From: Microbacterium sp. Se63.02b
GTDB taxonomy: Bacteria; Actinomycetota; Actinomycetes; Actinomycetales; Microbacteriaceae
Reading direction: 5' to 3'
Assembly: GCF_014171575.1 (NCBI RefSeq)
Contig: NZ_CP050453.1
Coordinates: 2,480,001 to 2,544,000, forward strand
Length of the DNA: 64,000 bases
Each line of letters begins with the position of its first letter. Within the stretch, counting starts at the first letter, position 1. A program made the translations under genes and the position numbers. Below the pieces are notes generated by a model. It had not been told where the DNA came from and searched no databases. It worked only from the letters and a program-made list of their open reading frames with translations. Of the stretch, positions 9,434 to 20,118 are shown piece by piece.

Positions 9434-10551
9434 TCAGAGACCGCGCATCGTGAGGAGCCCGGCGGTCCATCCACGCAGCGGCGCCGCCCCGAGCGTGCGC
9501 ATGAGCAGCTCCCTTCCCCGCACGACCGGAGCCGATGCCGGGGCCCCCATCGACATGTAGAAAGCCGAGCGACGCTGGGCCTTCGCCGCCGACCTGCGCA
9601 CCTGGCGATCGAACCCCGACAGGTCGGGAGCTCGTGACGACAGCGCGCGTGCGAGCTCCGCGGCGAGGCGCACGGCGTCCACCCACCCGAGGTTCATCCC
9701 CTGTCCGCCGATCGGGCTGACCTCGTGTGCCGCATCGCCCACGAGGACCACCCGCCCCCGGTGCACTCGCGTCGCGCGATGCTGCGCGGCGACGAAGGAG
9801 GCCGGCTCCGCTCCCTCGTCCACCTCGAGCACGGTCCCCGTGCGCTGCGCGATCGCCGCGCGGAGACCGGCGGCGGTCCGAAGATCTTCCGCTCCCTCGC
9901 GCACGACCCATCGGCGACGCCCGCCCGGAAGCGGGAAGGACTCGACGAGGCCTTCCGGCTCGCAGTGCAGGACGGCGCGGTCACCCGGCATCGCCTCGGC
10001 GACGTCGAGCATCGCGTACGAAGCATGCCCCGCACGACGACGCCACCCGATGCCGAGATCGCCACGCAGACGACTCCGCACCCCATCGGCGACCACGACG
10101 ACGGAGCACGTCAGCTCGCGGAGCCCGTCGGGGTCTCCATCGCGACCCGCACCTCGTCGACGGACTCGTGGACCGAGGTCACGGAGCACCCGGTGACCAG
10201 CGCGGCAGCCGAAAGAACCCGCAGACGTGCGCGGAGCAGGGCATCCGTCCGAGGCTGGGGAAGGATCAGGACCTCGCGGTCCGGCGCGAAGGTCAAAGTC
10301 GCCAGCGTCCGACGTCGGCTGCGCACCTCGCCGCCGCGGAGAGGCAGAGCCTCCGCTCGAACGGCTGCCCCGACGCCCGCGGCATCCAGGGCGTCCAACC
10401 CCGGCCGATGGATCCCGATCGCCCTGGTACGGTCGTCCGCCTCCGCACGACGTTCGCAGACGGCCACCCGCAGCCCCTCCTGGAGCAGCAGGCACGCCAG
10501 CAGGAGACCGACCGGGCCCGCGCCCACGATCACCACGTCATGCTCCGGCAC
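9434..10551 (-). CDS. FAD-dependent aromatic hydroxylase (SrsC-like), one frameshift
   Basis: PHBH-fold monooxygenase of about 372 aa. The first part (start 10551) has the FAD Rossmann motif DVVIVGAGPVGLLLA. After a one-base loss in the GGGG run at 10130-10133 the second part continues with LRELTCSVVVVADGVRSRLR and the ribityl-binding VVLVGDAAHEVSPIGGQGMN. It is the last gene of an operon with a type III polyketide synthase and a methyltransferase, the arrangement of srsABC in Streptomyces griseus, where SrsC hydroxylates methylated alkylresorcinols to alkylquinones. The product here is inferred. It overlaps the methyltransferase by 14 nt. Confidence 0.82.
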
Positions 10552-11262
10552 GACCTCCCTCCCATCGGAGCTCCAGTCGCGCCGGCACGCCTGCGCGCAC
10601 TGTCCATCCGGCCGGCACGATCGATGCGAGCTCGGCGACGGTGTAGGAGCGTCGGATGCTGATGAGGCCGTCTTCGCGGATGAAGGAGTCGGCGAGGAGG
10701 GTGCGCGAGATCGGCCAGGTCACGGCGGCGAAGAGCGCTCGAGCCGTCACACTCCGGGCGATGTCGTTGTGCGAGACCAGCCCGTCGGGGGCCGTGAGTC
10801 GCAGGGAATCGCTGAGCACCGTGTGGAGCTCGGCGTCGTCGAGGTGGTGGAGCACGTGATTGGACACCACGATGTCGTAGGTGTCACCGGCCGCGACCAG
10901 ATCGGTCGTGAGAGCACGGCGGTAGCGCACGCCGGCGCCGCGATCATGCGCCGACGCCCATCGGATCGCGCGCTCGTCCGCGTCGAGTGCGGTGATCTCG
11001 GCGTCGAGTCTGTCGCCACGCAACCGCCACGCCAGCATCCGGCAGAGGTCTCCCCGCCCGCACCGACGTCCAGGATCCGCAGCCTCCCGGCTCGTGCGGC
11101 CCGCGGACGGATGTCGCGCCGATAGAGCGTGCCTGGACGGGACACCAGTGCGTTCACGAGTCCGAAGCGTCCGTACGTCCTCGCGAGCTTCCGGGCGTCG
11201 GCGTCGGGATCATCCATGAGTTCGCGGGCCCCGGCGTCCCGCGCCGTGAGGGCTGGACTCAT
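10538..11262 (-). CDS. Class I SAM-dependent methyltransferase (SrsB-like), one frameshift
   Basis: About 241 aa once the frame is restored. The SAM-binding motif LRILDVGAGGG is interrupted at the CCCC run 11052-11055; beyond it the protein continues DLCRMLAWRLRGDRLDAEIT, with VVSNHVLHHLDD as motif IV. The ATG at 11262 overlaps the polyketide synthase stop (ATGA), so the genes are translationally coupled. By position it would methylate the phenolic lipid made by the synthase; the substrate is an inference. Confidence 0.82.
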
Positions 11263-12420
11263 GACCCGGTGGGCGCGACGACCGTCATCAGCAGCGCTCT
11301 CCGCCGTCAGTCCAGGCCCGAACGCCATCGCGGAGACCCTCTCCCCTGCGCCGGCGCCTTCGACCTCGAGGATCCGCTTCAGCACGAACAGCACCGTCGC
11401 GCTCGACATGTTCCCGTTCTCGCGCAGGACCTCCCTCGCCGGGTGCAGCTGGGTGTCGGTCAGATGCATCCGCTCCTGCACCCTGTCGAGGATGCTGCGG
11501 CCGCCGGGGTGGATGGCCCAGTGCTGCACGGCGGCCCCCACGGTTCCGGCCTCGAAGGCCGCCGCGAGCCCGTCCTCGGCGGCGTACAGCGGCCGGAGTG
11601 CGCCGATGATCGTCTCGCCGATGATCTGCGGAACCGCGGTCGAGAGGATCATCTCGAATCCGCTGTCGCCGATCGTCCACGCCATGTCCTTCTCGCCCTC
11701 CGGCGCGATCGCCGTGTGGAATCGATCCAATCGGAGAGCGGGCGTCGAGGAGGGCAGGTCGCGTGCCGTGACGATTCCGGCGGCGGCCCCGTCGGCGAAC
11801 AGCGAGGAGGCGACGATCGTGTCCGGGTCCTCGGAGGAGCGCAGATGCAGGGTGCACAGTTCGACGCTCACCACCAGGACCACGGCGTTCTCGTCGGCCA
11901 GGCAGAACTGACGGGCCGCTCGCAGCGCCGGCATGGAGGCGTAGCAGCCCATGAAGCCGAGATGGAAGCGCTGCACCGCGTCGGACAGACCGAGGGCACG
12001 CACGATCTCGTACTCCGGGCCCGGAGCATGGAACCCCGTGCACGAGACCGTGATGACGTGGGTCACATCCTCGGGACCGATCGCGGGATCGGCATCGATG
12101 GCACGCCGAGCGACGTCGACGAAGAGCCTGGTCGCCTCTCGGGTGTAGAGCTCGTTGCGCGCCTTGGTGCCCGGGGCCAGCAGCAGCCCCGACCCACGGT
12201 CGAAGAAGACGGGGTCTGGTACCTCGGAGTCCAGGGACAGCTCGTCGATCACGGTGTGCCGCGTATCGATGCCCGAGACGTTGAACGAGGTGGTGACGAT
12301 GCGCTGCGCCAACCTCCCGAGGTCGGGCTGCTGCGCGAAGACGTCGCGCACCTGCTCCTGCACGAGGACGGTGTCGGGGACGATCGTCTGCAGCGATCGA
12401 AGCACAGGCGGTCGGCTCAT
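11259..12420 (-). CDS. Type III polyketide synthase (chalcone synthase-like), frameshift near the C-terminus
   Basis: Homodimeric ketosynthase that extends an acyl-CoA with malonyl-CoA and cyclises it. About 387 aa. The catalytic triad is visible: Cys in HLGFMGCYASMPAL, His in QHWAIHPGGRSIL, Asn in ENGNMSSATVLF. The C-terminal signature FGPGLTAESA is followed by a two-base loss at about 11292-11298; restored, it ends TVVAPTGS with a stop overlapping the methyltransferase ATG. Without that correction the frame reads on into the methyltransferase as an apparent fusion. First gene of the srs-like operon; the expected product class is alkylresorcinol or alkylpyrone lipid. Confidence 0.9.
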
Positions 12421-12481
12421 GCAGTCACTCAAGCACTCCCCGCCATGCCGGGGAAGGGGTTGCGCGCGACCGGGTCTCCGG

Positions 12482-13096
12482 TTAGAAGCCGAGGGCGCGG
12501 GCGAGCTTCGACCCGGATGCCGATTCACGGCCGCCGGCAGCCAGCACGGCCTGCTCGACCGCGTCGAAGAAGGCCGCGCGCCCCGCGTCGTCGGCGGGCG
12601 CGGCAGGACCGAGCTCCATCTCCCATTCCCGCCACTCGCGGCGCACTCCCCGGCGGAGATCGGTGGCGCGGACCCGATCGTCGACGAACTCGGCCACCAC
12701 GCCGTCACCGCTCGTGAGCAGGTAGGCGGTGCGGTCGTTCTCGATACGGGCGAGCGGAGTGAGGGGCGCGGTGGTCCAGGCGGACACCGTCTCGGCGACC
12801 GCGGGCGGAAGGGCGTCTCCCTCGCCGAGCGGCCAGCCGAGTTCGAGCCTGCCGTCGCCCTGACGAGGCCCCTTCACGTGCCAGCCCTCGTCCGGACCGC
12901 CCGTGCGCCGACGCAGAGCCACGCCGGCGCGCGCCAGGGATCCGTCGTCGGTGTCGAAGTACCGGGCGTCGAGAACGCGGATCTCTCCGGCGGTGACGGC
13001 ATCGACCCCGGGGATCGCGTTCCAGATCGGCAGAGGCGTCTCGATGTCGACGTCGTACTTGCGCTCGACCTCGACAGTACGGGACGGCTCAGTCAT
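12482..13096 (-). CDS. CYTH-domain protein (triphosphate tunnel metalloenzyme family)
   Basis: 204 aa. The N-terminal VEVERKYDV is the ExExK signature of CYTH proteins, which line a beta-barrel tunnel and act on triphosphates (thiamine triphosphatase, adenylate cyclase, polyphosphatase). Further tunnel residues are in ARYFDTDDGSLARAGVALRR, WHVKGPR and EFVDDRVRA. No CHAD domain is attached, so it is a stand-alone CYTH enzyme; the substrate cannot be told from sequence. It overlaps the upstream 70-aa gene by 8 nt. Confidence 0.88.
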   Translation of the reverse strand: MTEPSRTVEVERKYDVDIETPLPIWNAIPGVDAVTAGEIRVLDARYFDTDDGSLARAGVALRRRTGGPDEGWHVKGPRQGDGRLELGWPLGEGDALPPAVAETVSAWTTAPLTPLARIENDRTAYLLTSGDGVVAEFVDDRVRATDLRRGVRREWREWEMELGPAAPADDAGRAAFFDAVEQAVLAAGGRESASGSKLARALGF

Positions 13097-13301
13097 CGTC
13101 GAGCGTGAGGTCCTCGAGAGACTCTTCGAACCAGTAGTCGACCTCGGTGGGGCCGTCGTCCGCGCCGGTGTTCTGCGGTTCGCCGCGGCGGTTGTACACC
13201 ACCTGCGTCTCGCTGTAGGGGACGATCAGCTTGTCGTCCGCATCGCCGAGGGGGATGATCTGCCCGTCCAGCGGGCCGCCGTGAAGCCGTGCGAGTGCCA
13301 T
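13089..13301 (-). CDS. Conserved small hypothetical protein (70 aa)
   Basis: Start ATG 13301. It opens ALARLHGGPLDGQIIPLGDA, continues VPYSETQVVYNRRGE and ends in an acidic tail (SLEDLTLDDD). I recall similar small proteins beside CYTH genes in Microbacteriaceae, but no function is known to me. Its last codons overlap the CYTH start, so the two are probably coupled. Confidence 0.72.
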   Translation of the reverse strand: MALARLHGGPLDGQIIPLGDADDKLIVPYSETQVVYNRRGEPQNTGADDGPTEVDYWFEESLEDLTLDDD

Positions 13302-13351
13302 GTGCTTCAGGGTAGCGCCGTCGTCGCGGTATCGGTGCGAGACAGGCGGAT

Positions 13352-13822
13352 TCAGCCGAGGACGACGCCGAGAAGCGCCCCGACGATCATCCACGGTCCG
13401 AAGGCGATGCGAGTGGTCCGCTCCGCTCGACGCAGCAGGAGGAGCACCAGCGCATAGAGCGCACCCAGCACGAAGGCCGAGGCCGCACCGATCGCGAGCG
13501 ACGGCCACCCGTGCCAGGCCAGCACGAGACCGATGACGGCAGCGAGCTTCACGTCTCCGCCGCCCATCCCGGAACTGCGGATCCCCCGCAGCAGTGCGTA
13601 GAAGCCACCGAGGATCAGCATGCCGAGAAGCGCGCGGACGCACGACCCGCTCTGCCCTCCTGCGAGGGCATCGAGTCCGATGAGCGCGAGCAGCGAGGCG
13701 AGCGTCGGCAGCACGATCCGGTTCGGCAGACGATGCGTGCGGGCGTCGATCACGATCAGCCATGCCCCGATGCCGATCAACGCCATGTGGGCGAGCACGA
13801 CGAGGACGGACCGGATCTCCAT
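13352..13822 (-). CDS. A24-family prepilin peptidase (TadV/CpaA type)
   Basis: Membrane aspartyl protease of 156 aa that cleaves prepilin or prepilin-like leaders. The two catalytic aspartates are in VIDARTHRLPN (about residue 26) and GMGGGDVKLAAV (about residue 92; the GxGD motif). Several hydrophobic helices span the rest. The N-terminal methylase domain of PilD is missing, as is usual in TadV-type enzymes. No pilin or tad genes lie in this window, so its substrates are encoded elsewhere. Confidence 0.88.
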   Translation of the reverse strand: MEIRSVLVVLAHMALIGIGAWLIVIDARTHRLPNRIVLPTLASLLALIGLDALAGGQSGSCVRALLGMLILGGFYALLRGIRSSGMGGGDVKLAAVIGLVLAWHGWPSLAIGAASAFVLGALYALVLLLLRRAERTTRIAFGPWMIVGALLGVVLG

Positions 13823-13894
13823 CCCCGCAGAGTAGGAGATCCGCGATGCGCCCTCCGACCCCCTGTGGACAACGTGGCGCGATGTCCGATGTAC

Positions 13895-13954
13895 GAACTA
13901 TCGTCGTTCACACGAGTTGGTATATTAGAATATATCTTCGAGAAAGGATGCAGG
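13895..13954 (+). promoter_or_regulatory. Promoter and ribosome site of the imuA-imuB-dnaE2 operon
   Basis: An AT-rich stretch unusual for this region holds TATATT at 13921-13926 as a likely -10 element, and GAAAGGA at 13941-13947 sits 7 nt before GTG 13955. Upstream are GAAC (13895) and GTTC (13906), but 7 bp apart instead of the 4 bp of an actinobacterial LexA box. Control by LexA is therefore not supported by a standard site; damage control by PafBC is possible, but I see no clear match to its promoter motif. Confidence 0.45.
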
Positions 13955-14734
13955 GTGATCGGGCTCGACGCACTCACCTCGCTCTCTCCGGCGGGCGACT
14001 CCCGCGCGGGAGAGGTGCTGCGACTGCGCCGAGAGATCAGCCGGATGCAGCGGCGGCGCAGCGATCAGACCCTCCTCCCCCTCGACCCCGCCTTCTCCGC
14101 CCTGCTCCCGGAAGAAGGACTGCAGACCGGTACCTCCTACACCGTCTCCCCCTCTCCGAGTCTCGTGCTCGCCCTGCTCGGCGCGGCATCGCAGAAGGGC
14201 CTGTGGTGCGCCGTGATCGGCATGCCGACGCTCGGCGTCGAAGCGGCGGCCGCGTTCGGCATCGATCTGGCCCGCCTGATCCTGGTTCCCGACCCCGGAG
14301 AGCGCTGGCTCGCCGCGACCTCCGCGCTGGCCGAGGTCGTGCCGCTGATCGCCGTGCACCCTGCCACCAGGGCGCGGGACGCCGACGTCTCCCGGCTGAG
14401 CGCCCGGCTGCGCGACCGCGGATGCACCCTGCTGATCGCCGAATCCCCGGCACCGGGCGCTGGCCGCAGAGCGAGGGGACCATCCGTCTGCACGATCCCC
14501 ACTGGCACGGTCTCGGCGCCGGGTGGGGCCTGCTCTCCGAGTGCACGGTGACGGTGACCGCGCAGACACGGCACAGCCCTCACCCCTCGAGCGTGCGCGT
14601 CCAGCTGCCGGGGGCCACGGCGCCGTCGAAACCGTGGCGGCGGAGCTCACCGCCCTGCCCCCGCTCTCCCCGAGGCCGCCGTTCCCGGCGAGCCCGCACC
14701 ACCAGAACTCCTGCGCTGGGCGGAAGCCGGATGA
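13955..14734 (+). CDS. imuA: ImuA-like mutasome protein, three frameshifts
   Basis: RecA/SulA-like accessory protein of the ImuA-ImuB-DnaE2 translesion complex, about 260 aa. It opens VIGLDALTSLSPAGDSRAGE and contains LLPEEGLQTGTSYTVSPSPS and GLWCAVIGMPTLGVEAAAA, the degenerate RecA core. One base appears to be lost in each of three runs: CCCC 14445-14448, GGGGG 14610-14614 and CCCC 14668-14671. Restored, it passes through GTIRLHDPHWHGLGAGWGLL and ends ELLRWAEAG, with its TGA overlapping the imuB ATG. The overlap supports the restored reading. Confidence 0.8.
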
Positions 14735-16265
14735 ACAGTCCGATCCGCGTCCTCGTCCTGTGGTTCCCCGACTGGCCCCTGCGAGCCGCTCTCGGCAGCG
14801 CACCCCCGCATCCGCCCACCGCGCTCGTCCAGGCGAACACCATCGTCGCCTGCACCGCCTCCGCCAGAGAGCACGGTGTGCGCACGGGTCAACGTCGCCG
14901 GGTCGCGCAGGGACACCTCTCGTCGCTGCGGGTGCTCCCCACGACGCCGACCGCGATGAACGTGCCTTCCTGCCCGTGCTGCACCTCATCGAGAAGCACG
15001 CGCCAGGGGTCACGCTGCTGCGGCCGGGGCTCGCCATCCTCCGCGCCAGGGGCATCTCCCGCTATCACGGTGGAGAAGCGGAGGCCGCCGACGCTCTCGC
15101 TGCCGTCCTCGCCGAAGCCGGCTTCCCCGAAGTGCGCATCGGCGTCGCCGACGGCCCTTTCACGGCCGAGATCGCCGCACGCGGTTCCTCTCCCTGCACG
15201 GTCGTCCCCCGGGAGGGGCACGGGACTTCCTGGCGCCGTACCCCGTGCAGGTGCTGCGCGACGAGCAGATCGTCGGCCTCCTCATCCGGCTCGGTGTGCG
15301 CACCCTCGGCGACTTCACCGCGCTCGCCCCGATCGACGTTCGCGACCGCTTCGGCGAGCACGGTGCGCGTCTGCACGCACTGGCCGCCGGCGCCGACTCC
15401 CGTCCGCTGACACCGCGCGCCCCTGATCCCGAGCTGGTGCGGGCCATCGAGTTCGACTCCCCGCTGGGCGGCGCAGACCAGGTCGCCTTCGCGGTGCGGC
15501 AGACAGCGGACGCGGTCATGGTCGCCCTCGGTGACGCCTCGGTCGTCTGCACGGAGGTGCGGATCGATCTGACCGACGACAACGGCGTGGTGTTCTCACG
15601 CTCCTGGTTGCACCCCACCTGCTTCGACGCCTCCGACCTGGTCGACAGAGTGCGCTGGCAGCTGGAGGCTCTGGCTGCGCAATCCGCGAAGGACCCGATC
15701 GACGAGGCGAGGGCTTTCGGAGGCATCGTCGCGGTGCGCATCGTCCCCGCCGCGGTCGACGATGCCGCCCACCATCAGCCCGGCCTCTTCGGCTCCGGTA
15801 CCGACGAGCGCCTGCATCATGCGGTCTCTCGCGTGCAGACCATGCTGGGGCATCAAGGCGTGGTCACCGCCGCGGTGTCCGGCGGCCGTTGGCTCGCCGA
15901 TCGTCAGGTGCTCACCCCTGGGGCGAGCGCGCGGTGCCCCCGCGCGACCCGGAGTCCCCTTGGCCGGGGAGCCTTCCCGATCCGCTGCCCGCCGAGGTGT
16001 TCCTGCCTCCGCGCCCCATCGGCCTGCTCGCCGCGAACGAGACCACGGTCGGCGTCGACGACCGCGGGATGCTCTCGGACGACCCTGTCCGCATCGAGGG
16101 AGCGGTCGTGCAGGCGTGGGCCGGGCCCTGGCCCGTGCACGAGCGCCGCTGGGCACCGGGCGGGGGAAGCGCGGACACCGACTGCAGATCGTCGACGACC
16201 GCGACCGTGCCTGGCTGGTCTTCCACACCGGAGAACGCTGGTGGGCCGAGGGGAGGTATCGCTGA
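14731..16265 (+). CDS. imuB: ImuB-like Y-family polymerase homologue, four frameshifts
   Basis: Adaptor of the mutasome, related to DinB/UmuC polymerases but lacking polymerase activity in known family members; it links ImuA and DnaE2 to the sliding clamp. About 512 aa restored. It starts PIRVLVLWFPDWPLRAAL; helix-hairpin-helix and little-finger regions follow (LRDEQIVGLLIRLGVRTLGD, SPLGGADQVAFAVRQTADAV). The C-terminus reads LQIVDDRDRAWLVFHTGERW. Frame breaks fall at 14937-14940 (CCCC), 15215-15218 (GGGG), 15915-15918 (CCCC) and 16162-16166 (GGGGG). It overlaps imuA by 4 nt and dnaE2 by 1 nt. Confidence 0.82.
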
Positions 16266-19200
16266 TGGGCTGGCACAACCCGCCCCTGTCCTGGAACGAC
16301 CTGGAGCGCACCCTCAGCGGCGAGGAGTCGCCTCCCGTACCGCCGGGAGCCGAACCGCGGGGTCAGCGGACGGATCCTGGACCCGTGAGCCGTCGTCGCT
16401 CACGCACTCCCCCGCCGTGGCACGGCCGGAGGAGGCGGTTCCCTATGCCGAGCTGCACGCCCATTCGTCGTACTCCTTCCTCGACGGCGCCTCCTCTCCC
16501 GAGGACCTCCTCGCCGAGGCCGACCGCCTCGGACTGACCGCGCTCGCCCTCACCGACCACGACGGCTTCTACGGCGCCGCACGCTTCGCGGAACTGGCCG
16601 ACCTCATGGAGAGCCCCCTGCAGACGGTCTTCGGAGCCGAGCTGTCGCTGGAGCTGCCGGCGCCTCAGCGCGGGCACGCGGATCCTGCCGGCGAGCACCT
16701 GCTCGTCCTCGCCCGCGGGATGGAGGGTTACCACCGGCTCTCGGGCGCGATCACCGCGGCACAGCTGCGCGGTGGTGAAGGGGCGTCCCGTCTACGACCT
16801 CGATGACCTCGCCGCGCGCGCCGGCGGCCACTGGACGATACTCACCGGATGCCGCAAGGGCGCGGTGCGGCGCGGGCTCGAGGCCGGCGACGGTCTCACC
16901 CCGCTGCGGTCCCTGATCGACCTCTTCGGCAGCGCGCACGTCGCCGTCGAGCTCTTCGACCACGGAGACCCGCAGGACACCCGTCGCAACGACGCCCTCG
17001 CCGAACTCGCCCGCCGGGTGCGGCTGCCGGTGGTGGCGACCAACAACGTGCACTACGCGACCCCGGCGCAAGCCCCCTCGCCGAGGCGGTCGCCGCAGTC
17101 CGCGCGGTACGCAGCATGGACGAGCTCGACGGCTGGCTGCCCGCGCACGGAGGCGCGCACCTGCGCAGTGGAGCCGAGATGTCGAGGCGCTTCGCGCGGT
17201 ACCCCGGCGCGATCTCCCACGGACTCGAGCTGGCGGAGGCATCCGCGTTCCCGTTGCGACTCGCCCGACCGGCACTCCCCCAGCAGAAGGTGCCGGAGGG
17301 ACATACGCCGATGAGCTGGTTGCGGTACCTGGTCTGGGAGGCCGTGCCGTCGAAGTACCCGAGACTGGACGACGACGGTCACCGGAGGATCGAACGCGAG
17401 CTGGACGTGATCGAGGAGAAGGACTTCCCGGGATACTTCCTGATCGTGCACGGCATCGTGGCCGAGGCGCGCAGACGCGGCATCCTCTGCCAGGGCAGAG
17501 GCTCGGCCGCGGCGAGCGCGGTCTGCTATCTGCTGGGGATCACCGCGGTGGACCCGATCCTCTACCGTCTCCCGTTCGAGCGGTTCCTGGCGACGACCCG
17601 CACGGAGGAGCCGGACATCGACGTGGACTTCGACTCCGACCGCCGCGAGGAGATCATCCAGTGGGTCTACCGGGAGTACGGCAGGGAGCGGGCGGCCCAG
17701 GTGGCGAACGTCATCCAGTACCGCCCGAAGAACGCGGTGCGCGACATGGCGAGGGCGCTCGGGCACTCCCCAGGACAACAGGACGCCTGGTCGCGGCAGG
17801 TCGACGGCTGGGGAACGGGGCTGGAGCCCGTCGAGGGGCATGACATCCCGGAGAACGTGCTCGCCTATGCGGGCGAACTGCTGAAGGCACCCCGCCATCT
17901 CGGCATCCACTCCGGGGGCATGGTCCTCACCGCGCGCCCGGTCGGCGAAGTCGTGCCGGTGGAGCACGCCCGCATGGAGGACCGCACCGTCATCCAGTGG
18001 GACAAGGACGACTCCGCCTTCATGGGGCTGGTGAAGTTCGATCTGCTGGGCCTCGGGATGCTCGCCGCCCTCCAGCACTGCTTCGACCTGATTTGGGAGA
18101 ACACGGGCGAGGAGTGGCGACTCGAGACCATCCCCAAAGAGGAGCCCGCGGTGTACGACATGCTCTGTCGTGCGGACTCGATCGGAGTCTTCCAGGTGGA
18201 GTCCCGTGCGCAGATCGGCCTGCTCCCCCGACTGCAACCACGGGCGTTCTACGACCTCGCCATCCAGATCGCCCTCATCCGTCCGGGGCCCATCCAGGGC
18301 GGAGCGGTGCACCCGTTCGTCCGACGCAAGATGGCCAAGGACCGTATCGATGAGGAGAACAGGGAGCGGGCGCGGCGCGGCGAGGAACCGGTGGAGTTCC
18401 CCATCCCCTATCCGCACAGCGATCTGGAACCGATCCTGAAGCGCACGCTGGGCATCCCGATCTTCCAGGAGCAGCTGATCCAGATGGCGACGGCCATCGG
18501 CGACTGCACGGCGGACGAGGCCGATCTGCTGCGGCGCGCCATGGGGTCCAAGCGCGGCCTGGAGAAGATCGAGAAGGTGAGGGACAAGCTGTACGCCGGG
18601 ATGAAGCGACGCGGGCTCATCGGTGACGCCGCCGACCGCATCTACGCGCAGATCCAGGCGTTCTCGAACTTCGGATTCGCGGAGTCGCATTCGTTGTCGT
18701 TCGCCCTGCTCGTCTACGCCAGCTCCTGGGTGAAGCTGCACTATCCCGCGGCCTTCCTCGCCGGGCTGCTGCGCTCGCAGCCGATGGGCTTCTACTCCGC
18801 GTCGACGCTCACCGCCGATGCGCGTCGGCATGGCGTGGAGGTCAGACGACCTGACCTGCACGCCTCAGGGGCGATGGAGACCCTGGAGCCGCTCGACGAC
18901 ACGGCGACGAACGGACCGACGGGGCGGGAGGACTGCCTCGACGATCCTCAGCCCCCCACACTCCGCTTCGACAGAGGGGCCACGGACGAGTCGGCGACCC
19001 ATCGGAGGGACGGTCGTTCTGCGGTGCGACTGGGACTCAGCGGCATCCGCGGGATCGGTGTGCCGATGGCGGAGAAGATCGTCGCCGAGCGCGACGCGAA
19101 CGGCCCGTACCGGGACCTGAACGACCTGGTGCGCCGGACGGATGCCACCGCCGCGCAGCTGGAGGCCCTCGCCACGGCCGGAGCCTTCGACTGCCTGGGG

Positions 19201-19722
19201 TTGGAGCGGCGGGAGGCGATCTGGCTCGCCGGCGCGGCGGCGGATGACCGGTCGCGCTTCCTTCCGGGGACCACGGTCGCCGTGCAGCCTCCCCTGTTCG
19301 CCGATCAGACCAGCTACGAGCGCCTCTCCGCCGATCTCTGGGCGACCGGGGTGTCGACGGACGACCATCCGATGGCGCACTTCCGTGAGGCGCTGCGTGC
19401 ACGCGGGGTGCTGACCGCCGCTGACCTGCAGCGTCATGAGGTGGGCCGTCGGATCGAGGTCGCCGGTCTCGTCACCCACCGTCAGCGGCCGGCGACGGCT
19501 GCCGGCATCACCTTCGTGAACCTCGAGGACGAGAGCGGGCTGGTGAACATCATCTGCTCGGCCGGGGTCTGGAACCGCTATCGCCGCGTCGCCCGGGAGT
19601 CACCGGCGCTCATCATCCGCGGCATCCTGGAGCGGTCGGCGGAGGGGGTGGTGAACATCCTCGCGGATGGTTTCGAGGATCTCCGCACCGGTCTCACGCA
19701 TCGCTCGAGGGACTTCCGATAG
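16265..19722 (+). CDS. dnaE2: Error-prone DNA polymerase DnaE2, three frameshifts in the N-terminal third
   Basis: C-family alpha-subunit polymerase for damage-induced mutagenesis, about 1153 aa restored. An N-terminal PHP domain shows AELHAHSSYSFLDGASSPED. The palm has the catalytic aspartates in PDIDVDFDSDRREEI, then VANVIQYRPKNAVRDMARAL and the fingers region MGSKRGLEKIEKVRDKL. A helix-hairpin-helix (LSGIRGIGVPMAEKIVAER) and an OB fold near the end complete it. From 17073 to the stop the frame is open for more than 2.6 kb. Breaks are at 16359-16362 (GGGG), about 16780-16783 (two bases) and 17073-17077 (CCCCC). It ends the mutasome operon. Confidence 0.93.
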
Positions 19723-19734
19723 GCGGCGACGGTC

Positions 19735-20118
19735 TCACCAGAAGCGCTCATGCTCCACCGGCGCGGGGCGATCCGCCCCTCCCCATCGGTCGGCCTCGGC
19801 CTTGGCCGCATCCGCTGCCGCATCGGCCCCGCGCAGGGCGACCTTGGCCCCGGTGGCTCCCGGCCCGATCGGATCGACGAGCAGCGCGGTACGGGCACCC
19901 GATCCGCCGAGCGTGATCGTGCACTCCAGGACACGTCCGATCCAGCGCGAGACCTCGCCTCCCGGCTCTTCCTTGCGGCGGTACCGGATGCCGGTGTCGA
20001 GGTCGACGAGGGTGAGCACCACCGGCTCTTCCGTGAGGGGATCGACCTGCTCCGTCACCTCGACCCGGTGGCCGTGAGCGATGGCGACCTGTGCGGTGAA
20101 GACGAGCAATCTGTCCAT
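19735..20118 (-). CDS. Conserved hypothetical protein (127 aa)
   Basis: Starts MDRLLVFTAQVAIAHGHRVE, has a middle part that looks like a small beta-rich domain (VVLTLVDLDTGIRYRRKEEP), and ends in an alanine/aspartate-rich helix (GADAAADAAKAEADRWGGAD). I recognise no domain. It converges on dnaE2 with 12 bp between stops. The region upstream contains the inverted repeats described at 20227-20378. Confidence 0.65.
   Translation of the reverse strand: MDRLLVFTAQVAIAHGHRVEVTEQVDPLTEEPVVLTLVDLDTGIRYRRKEEPGGEVSRWIGRVLECTITLGGSGARTALLVDPIGPGATGAKVALRGADAAADAAKAEADRWGGADRPAPVEHERFW

Noticed and set aside
11259..12420. Polyketide synthase-methyltransferase fusion
   Set aside because: The raw frame joins them, but a two-base correction gives the synthase a normal C-terminus with its stop overlapping the methyltransferase ATG.
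13895..13909. LexA box before imuA
   Set aside because: The GAAC and GTTC half-sites are 7 bp apart; the actinobacterial SOS box needs 4.
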